Shown here one piece after another: positions 59,400 through 64,000 of a stretch of 64,000 bases of DNA. The stretch lies in assembly GCA_029860345.1 (NCBI GenBank), contig JAOUBJ010000005.1, positions 1 to 64,000 on the forward strand, read 5' to 3'. The notes beneath the pieces were generated by a model. It was given only the letters and a program-made list of their open reading frames with translations. It was not told the DNA's origin and did no database searches. Both the position numbers and the translations under genes were made by a program. Origin of the DNA: Candidatus Zixiibacteriota bacterium (GTDB lineage: Bacteria; Zixibacteria; MSB-5A5; GN15; FEB-12). The first letter of the stretch is position 1, and each line of letters starts with the position of its first letter.

Positions 59400-60854
59400 T
59401 CACCTTGTCCACACAATGCGTCTGTATTTGTGATCTCTTGCGGTTCTCAGAGATTCCATCCAATCGGGTTCGTCTCCAATTGAAGAGTAACTACCGACTA
59501 AACGGATTTCCTCCCCGTTTGACAGAAAGTAGTAGAACTTCTGATTCTCTGGGAGTCCATGGGGTGGAATCGATCCTACGTGAAAGTAGTACTTCAGAGA
59601 AATTGGATTTTGTTCAACATAGATGTCATTGCCGGCTTGACGCACGTTGATGGACTCCATACTTGTGATGCCCGGAAGCTGTGAAAAGGCGTCCATCAGC
59701 CGAGCTGGGTGGAAATGGCCGTGCCTGGTTCCCTTGCGGACAAAAATCCATCCGGTTGTTGCTGAACTGCTAAAACCACCGAAGTGCTCTGATATACACC
59801 TGAAAGGCCAATAGGCGGGACTGTTTCTGGAACTTAGCATTGTAATATCGGCTGGCGCCAACTTGAATCCAGATCCGTACCATGGCCATCGGTACTCTAC
59901 ACTGTCAATTGATGCCAGCGAGTCGGGCCAGTTCTCTCTGATCCATTGCAGATCAGCGGCGATCCGGTCATGCAGGTCCTTTGGAGCTATGAGGCTACCA
60001 GATAAGAGCAGCGCAGCACCTCTGGCCTCTTCACTCCCTTCGTAAATCTCGAATTCCGGAAAATCCAAACTTATTGTATCGCAAGCATACACCGGCGGGG
60101 TAGTGTCCGCAATCCACGTCCGAAACACTCCATACTGTTCTCCTGCAGCCACCAGAAACTCATGCCAGTAATCGTGTGTAGACGTGTCATTATGGTGGTC
60201 TTCACCCAGATAGACCGCTGAGTCACCTTCGATTCGGAAACCGAGTCTGGCCGGACTACACGAGTTCGAAACAAAAAAGTACCTTGCGTCATTGTCTTCG
60301 TGAATCAGGATGTGGATGCTGGGATACAGGTCCAGGTGCGCGTGGCCGTTGGGCTGAATCCACCGTACATCCGGAATGGAATCCAGACCGTAAGTATCTA
60401 CCAAGAGATTTGAGTTAAGAAGGGCCGAATCAGCGGTGTTGAAGTGCGCCAAGAACCAGCCCCCGGAGTATGGGCTGTCATATACTGAATCTACCTCAAT
60501 CGTAATACCGTTCCATTCGTAGGACCTCATCTCCACGGGATGATCGATTCCCATTATCAGCATGCTTGGCTTCCATGGGAGATGAAACCGTGTGTTGACA
60601 CAAGGTATCGAATCACCGAATCGCGATCTAAGCAATTCGAAATCCTTGGTTAGCGAATCATACAAGCCCTGTCGTGCAAGCAATTCACCACCGAGCCACA
60701 GGGCTGCTTCGTGAGCTTCACTGTTTGCAGCACCAGACGTAATGTATGCAACAGGCTTCTCCGTCGTTATCAATGTCACATCCCCCGAACACCCTGTATA
60801 CCAAGACAAACACACACCCACTAATGACACTGATAGTAAAGTACGTTTCACCAC
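59400..60854 (-). CDS. Lipoprotein made of two tandem homologous domains
   Basis: A 484-residue lipoprotein of unknown function. It starts at GTG 60854 (a second GTG at 60851 is better spaced from AAGAGG). The lipobox is LSWYTGC. The mature part consists of two halves of about 190-200 residues that align with each other: SEAHEAALWLGGELLARQGL with SEEARGAALLLSGSLIAPKD, FHLPWKP with YRWPWYG, GGWFLAHFNTADSALLNSNL with TGWIFVRKGTRHGHFHPARL, and LDSIPDVRWIQ with LPGITSMESIN. Helix-strand alternation in each half recalls DUF4837-type lipoproteins, but I cannot confirm the family. It is monocistronic and divergent from the dockerin gene. Confidence 0.8.
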   Translation of the reverse strand: MVKRTLLSVSLVGVCLSWYTGCSGDVTLITTEKPVAYITSGAANSEAHEAALWLGGELLARQGLYDSLTKDFELLRSRFGDSIPCVNTRFHLPWKPSMLIMGIDHPVEMRSYEWNGITIEVDSVYDSPYSGGWFLAHFNTADSALLNSNLLVDTYGLDSIPDVRWIQPNGHAHLDLYPSIHILIHEDNDARYFFVSNSCSPARLGFRIEGDSAVYLGEDHHNDTSTHDYWHEFLVAAGEQYGVFRTWIADTTPPVYACDTISLDFPEFEIYEGSEEARGAALLLSGSLIAPKDLHDRIAADLQWIRENWPDSLASIDSVEYRWPWYGSGFKLAPADITMLSSRNSPAYWPFRCISEHFGGFSSSATTGWIFVRKGTRHGHFHPARLMDAFSQLPGITSMESINVRQAGNDIYVEQNPISLKYYFHVGSIPPHGLPENQKFYYFLSNGEEIRLVGSYSSIGDEPDWMESLRTARDHKYRRIVWTR

Positions 60855-61229
60855 AACCTCTTAACTTGCGGCCTCCAACCAAACTGACTGTCAAAGATGC
60901 AATTCCTGCTATCCACAAGTAAGGACGGCGATAGCCTTGGAATGTGCAAGGCTATTTATCGCACCCTTCCCCCTAGACCAGTGCTTGGTGCGTGTAGATA
61001 TTACCGAATTTGGTTCTAGCGCAATCAGCCAGCGGCCAGAACAAACTCTTCGCCTCCCCCCCATACCCCCAAAAATAAACACCAACAGAACGCAAACTGG
61101 ATACGTTTGGCCTACGATAGATACTGTTTCTTTTGTGAGCCGGGCAGTAACGATTCAGGCAGTACACATCATGCCGCGCCGGCCAACAGTTTGACAGAGC
61201 TACGACAAACAAAACGTCAGGGATATTAA
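60855..61229. other. Divergent intergenic region
   Basis: A 375-bp gap between a minus-strand lipoprotein and the dockerin gene. It has TTGACA at 61191-61196 (plus) and on the minus strand at 60894-60889, but neither has a matching -10 box. A C-rich run lies near 61057-61070. Nothing else is recognisable. Confidence 0.4.
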
Positions 61230-61709
61230 ATGAGAAGAAACTTAATTGCTTTGGCCGCAGCGCTTGTACTATTGCCCCTGGCCGGTGCGATTGACAGCGT
61301 TGTGGCGGACACGAATAACGAAGAGATCAACTGGCAGGTAACGCCCGGCGGCGGCACGGTAAGCAGTTCGGCCGATTACTTCCTTCGCGGCACAGCCGGT
61401 CAAACCGCGGCCGGAAACATCTCCGGCGAAGGCATCAGCTTGAGACAGGGATACTGGCAGGATTTCGAGACGGCCAGTTGCTGTATTGGCGCCATTCGCG
61501 GCAATGTGGATTATGATCCGGGAGATAATATCGACATCTCGGATGTAATCTACATGGTGGACTTCATGTTCACCGGTGGACCCACGCCGATCTGTTTCGA
61601 AGAAGCCGACACCGATGGCGACTTCGTGACCGAACTCAATGTCGCCGACCTGGTCTATCTGGTCGACTTTATCTTTCTGGGTGGACCGGCACCGCCGCCG
61701 TGTCCATAG
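61230..61709 (+). CDS. Secreted dockerin-type protein
   Basis: A 159-residue exported protein. The signal peptide spans about 1-26. Residues 27-88 are a short beta-rich head (NWQVTPGGGTVSSSADYFL, then SGEGISLRQGYWQDFE), similar to heads found on many FCB proteins of unknown role. Residues about 90-159 are a dockerin-like pair of EF loops (GNVDYDPGDNIDISDVIYMV and EADTDGDFVTELNVADLVYL), ending GGPAPPPCP. The tail closely matches that of the protein at 207-4397. Dockerins normally dock to cohesins; no cohesin is seen in the window. It is followed after 152 bp by the YadA-head-like gene. Confidence 0.9.
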   Translation: MRRNLIALAAALVLLPLAGAIDSVVADTNNEEINWQVTPGGGTVSSSADYFLRGTAGQTAAGNISGEGISLRQGYWQDFETASCCIGAIRGNVDYDPGDNIDISDVIYMVDFMFTGGPTPICFEEADTDGDFVTELNVADLVYLVDFIFLGGPAPPPCP

Positions 61710-61861
61710 AGTGTGCAGTAAGTAGTCGCATAAACGCGGCCTTTCTTTTGACGTAAATATGGAGTATATTGAGCCAAAATATCCGTATCTGGACCCGCAA
61801 ACAACGCGATACAATTGTGCTCATAGAATAGAGTCTTGTCAAACATATTGGAGACATTCAA

Positions 61862-63673
61862 ATGCGTTTCACTAAAGCCATACTATTAACAATCGTGACA
61901 ATCTTCGCCCTCGGCAGCACCATTCAGGCCGAGGCTCCGAAACTATTGAGCTATCAGGGTCGGTTGGAAGACGGCGCCGGTGCCTCGGTTGCCGATGGAA
62001 CTTACGAAATCGCCTTCGAGATATACCCGATTGCCACCGGCGGCGCTGCCGTGTGGAGTGAAACGCAATCGAGCGTCTATGTAGCCGATGGTTTCTTCAA
62101 CGTCCTGCTCGGCTCGGTTGAACCGCTGGTAGACAGCGTCTTCAAAGGTGAAGAGCGTTACCTTGAGATCACTGTCGGCACGCAGGTGCTGTCACCTCGG
62201 ACCCAGCTTGCCTCGGTCGCCTATGCTCACCGAATTTCCACGGTCGATGGCGCCAAGAGCGGCAGCCTGACCGGTGAGTTGACGATATACTCCGACGAGA
62301 CGATTGCCTTTGGTCCTCCTTCGCCGGCTGGTCCGAACGCCACGCCCAATTATATCAAACTCTCGTTCGACGACGGCGCATCGATGGCCATTTACGAGCC
62401 GGCTGACTCCAAAAACGGCGACTTTACCTCTACCAAAAAAGTCGAGATGCGAGCCGGCGGCGTAACACTGTTTGGGCTTAACGAACTGGATACCACATTG
62501 CAGGTGCTACCCAACGGCGACATTGTCGGTGTCGGTCAGATTACGATGGGCGAGAACAGTTCATCGGGCGAAGAGACCACCGTGTTGGGGTTTGAGAACA
62601 CAGCCGACGGCGATTCATCCACGATTGGCGGTGGCTCGGCCAACGTCACCACCGGCACCAGTTCGGTTATCGCCGGTGGCTACAACAACTCAGTCAGCGG
62701 CGAAGGCGGCACCATCTCCGGCGGCAGCACCAACGATGTCAGCGGCGCCTACTCGGTAATCCCGGGTGGTCAGTTCAACGAGGCAGCCGGTGACTACTCT
62801 TTCGCTGCCGGATACCGTGCCAAAGCGCTGCACAATGGGTCCTTTGTCTGGGCCGACTGGACCGAGGAAGATTTCTTCACGACCGCCGACGATCAGTTTA
62901 TCATCAGAGCCGGCGGCGGTGTGGGCATCGGAACCTCCTCGCCGTTGGGTCTGCTCGAAGTGGCCGGGGCCACCGGGGACGGCTCGGTCAATCTACCGGA
63001 GTCGTCTATTGCATCGCCTGAGATTCTCGACGAACCCGGTCTGGCCTCGTCACGATACGCCGATGAAGTTGTTCTCGCCCAATATAAAGCCAATACTGAC
63101 GGCATAGTGACGATCTCAATCAGCACACCGTCATCCGGCTACATCATTATTCGCGGCGGCACCACGCTGAAGACTTCGGGGACGGCCGGACCCAATCGCG
63201 CCTACCTTCAGATATCGGAAAGTCCGGGCGGGACATTGGACCTGCCGTATTCGGCGCTGGCCGGCGCGGGACACTATGATGGACCCAACAAGGTCGCATA
63301 CAGGTCCATGACGGTGGAGCGGGTATTCTTCAAACCGGCCGGAACATACGATTTCGAGCTTGAAGGTCTCGCCCATCCTGACAACGATCTCGACGCGATT
63401 ACGTCTATGGCCAACTCATACCTGACCGCGTCGTACCTGCCGACTTCGTATGGTTCGGTTAATGCCATCGTATCCAATGAGGATCTGAACGAATTCGACA
63501 TGGCTTCACCGGTGCAAAGTGAAGGCTCGACTGCGCACTATCAAGTTGACTTGCGCGAACTGGAACTTCGTGCGGCCAAAGCGCGCGCTGATGCTATAGA
63601 AGCTGAAAGGATGTTGCTGGAGGCTCAGTTGAAGTCTTCTGGTGGGTCGACAATGGCCAAGGGTGGTGAATAG
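61862..63673 (+). CDS. Secreted YadA-head-like/fibre protein with coiled-coil tail
   Basis: A 603-residue exported protein. The signal peptide covers about 1-22 (STIQAE). Residues about 25-115 are a domain with GAGASVADGTYEIAFEIYP and SPRTQLASVAYA, found in many bacterial surface proteins of unknown function. Residues about 230-325 have left-handed beta-roll repeats of the YadA-head kind: ADGDSSTIGGGSANVTTGTS, GGYNNSVSGEGGTISGGSTN and AAGDYSFAAGYRAKAL. A beta-rich region follows, and the last 40 residues form a coiled coil (LELRAAKARADAIEAERML). No trimeric-autotransporter anchor is present; it may be held by the coiled coil or released. A hairpin (63696-63734) follows the stop. Confidence 0.85.
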   Translation: MRFTKAILLTIVTIFALGSTIQAEAPKLLSYQGRLEDGAGASVADGTYEIAFEIYPIATGGAAVWSETQSSVYVADGFFNVLLGSVEPLVDSVFKGEERYLEITVGTQVLSPRTQLASVAYAHRISTVDGAKSGSLTGELTIYSDETIAFGPPSPAGPNATPNYIKLSFDDGASMAIYEPADSKNGDFTSTKKVEMRAGGVTLFGLNELDTTLQVLPNGDIVGVGQITMGENSSSGEETTVLGFENTADGDSSTIGGGSANVTTGTSSVIAGGYNNSVSGEGGTISGGSTNDVSGAYSVIPGGQFNEAAGDYSFAAGYRAKALHNGSFVWADWTEEDFFTTADDQFIIRAGGGVGIGTSSPLGLLEVAGATGDGSVNLPESSIASPEILDEPGLASSRYADEVVLAQYKANTDGIVTISISTPSSGYIIIRGGTTLKTSGTAGPNRAYLQISESPGGTLDLPYSALAGAGHYDGPNKVAYRSMTVERVFFKPAGTYDFELEGLAHPDNDLDAITSMANSYLTASYLPTSYGSVNAIVSNEDLNEFDMASPVQSEGSTAHYQVDLRELELRAAKARADAIEAERMLLEAQLKSSGGSTMAKGGE

Positions 63674-63695
63674 AGGCTCAACCCCGTCTGTTTCG

Positions 63696-63734
63696 CAGGG
63701 TCTCGACTTTGCCGAAGGCTGAGTTGAGACCCTG
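63696..63734 (+). terminator. Hairpin after the YadA-head-like gene
   Basis: Arms CAGGGTCTCGACT (63696-63708) and AGTTGAGACCCTG (63722-63734) pair with one G-T pair around a 13-nt loop, 22 nt after the stop codon. No T-tract follows, so it may stabilise the transcript end or act with another factor rather than terminate alone. Confidence 0.5.
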
Positions 63735-63879
63735 TGAATTCCCCAGATTAATGTAATATATAGTGGTGGTCGAGTCTTCTGACTCGGCCACAAGACCCAC
63801 GGGATCTGAAGATCACGCGGGCACAGGCGTGCGCCGCCTATACGTGCGCGGCGTATGTCCTCATGCGCCGCATAAATGT

Positions 63880-63903
63880 CGCCCCTCGACTCCGCTCGGG
63901 GTG
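63880..63903 (-). repeat. GAGTC-type dispersed 24-bp element
   Basis: The inverse of the element at 58329-58352 (begins CGCCCCTCGACTCCGCTC on the plus strand). Other members are at 4696-4719, 41618-41641, 58520-58543 and, degenerate, 47658-47682. Confidence 0.75.
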
Positions 63904-63936
63904 ACAGGGTGGGCGCGCGGAGCGCGAAGGACCCAT

Positions 63937-63971
63937 TTATGGGTGTCATTCCCGCGAAAGCGGGAATCCAC
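63937..63971. repeat. REP-like palindrome
   Basis: Arms ATTCCCGC and GCGGGAAT enclose GAAA (63948-63967), flanked by repeat-family bases. Same layout as 48016-48045 with other arm bases. Confidence 0.65.
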
Positions 63972-64000
63972 TCCGTCGAAAGATGGACCCCCGCCTTCGC

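Larger units (their letters stand above)
63674..64000. other. Intergenic repeats at the window end
   Basis: Holds a hairpin (63696-63734), a minus-strand copy of the GAGTC-type dispersed element (63880-63903) and a palindrome at 63937-63971. No gene starts here. Confidence 0.6.

Noticed and set aside
61224-61229. Promoter TTGACA at 61191 with TATTAA at 61224
   Set aside because: The spacing of 27 nt is too long for a sigma70 promoter.

Overview
The window looks like chromosome of an uncultured Gram-negative bacterium of the FCB superphylum, most like candidate phylum Zixibacteria or a relative. This is inferred from protein architecture, not from any search. The signs are secreted proteins ending in paired dockerin-type calcium loops (207-4397, 61230-61709), a PorV-like outer-membrane protein, an NYPNPFNP/FlgD-type tail, several Omp85-type barrels, many lipoproteins, and noncoding gaps full of short palindromic repeats. 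No phage, IS element or CRISPR array was seen.

Layout. 1-4397: secreted beta-propeller/dockerin protein. 4726-9488: Ser/Thr kinase with TPRs and an FHA-GAF-PP2C phosphatase, translationally coupled on the minus strand. 9725-19041: a strong promoter, a possible 58-codon leader ORF, then a tight operon of a FlgD-tail secreted protein, a PorV-like barrel with TPRs, an ExbB/MotA-type channel with an extracytoplasmic domain, two ExbD/TolR proteins, a TonB-C-like protein and a secreted TPR/NHL protein. This is the best candidate for an undescribed system: a proton-motive-force-driven envelope machine, possibly controlled by the divergent kinase/phosphatase pair. 19273-25950: an RND efflux operon whose TolC carries an N-terminal periplasmic-binding domain. 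26319-32902: a nucleotide-transporter-like protein with HEAT repeats, a degenerate cyclic-nucleotide-binding protein, a PAS histidine kinase, a REC-PP2C and a lone REC, which look like one signalling module.

32918-41308 (minus strand): PAP2 phosphatase, subtilisin-like lipoprotein, a three-gene outer-membrane module (secreted unknown, kinase-like lipoprotein, Omp85 barrel) and a Kef-type antiporter. 41774-47293: DEAD-box helicase, a YidD-TPR-membrane fusion behind a consensus promoter, two paralogous lipoproteins and a coiled-coil secreted protein. 47294-48639 is a repeat island without credible genes. 48640-57985: a lipoprotein, MurA, a peptidase-MA/PD40/Omp85 fusion, a histone-H1-like basic protein and a Lon-type protease. 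57986-59188 is a second repeat island with a 15-bp palindromic tandem array. It is followed by tRNA-Glu(CTC) with promoter and terminator, a lipoprotein made of two tandem homologous halves, a dockerin protein and a YadA-head-like secreted protein.

Housekeeping content is small (MurA, helicase, Lon, tRNA-Glu). Most of the window is envelope, secretion and signalling. Start codons were moved inward where a Shine-Dalgarno site or signal peptide argued for it; this is stated per gene.
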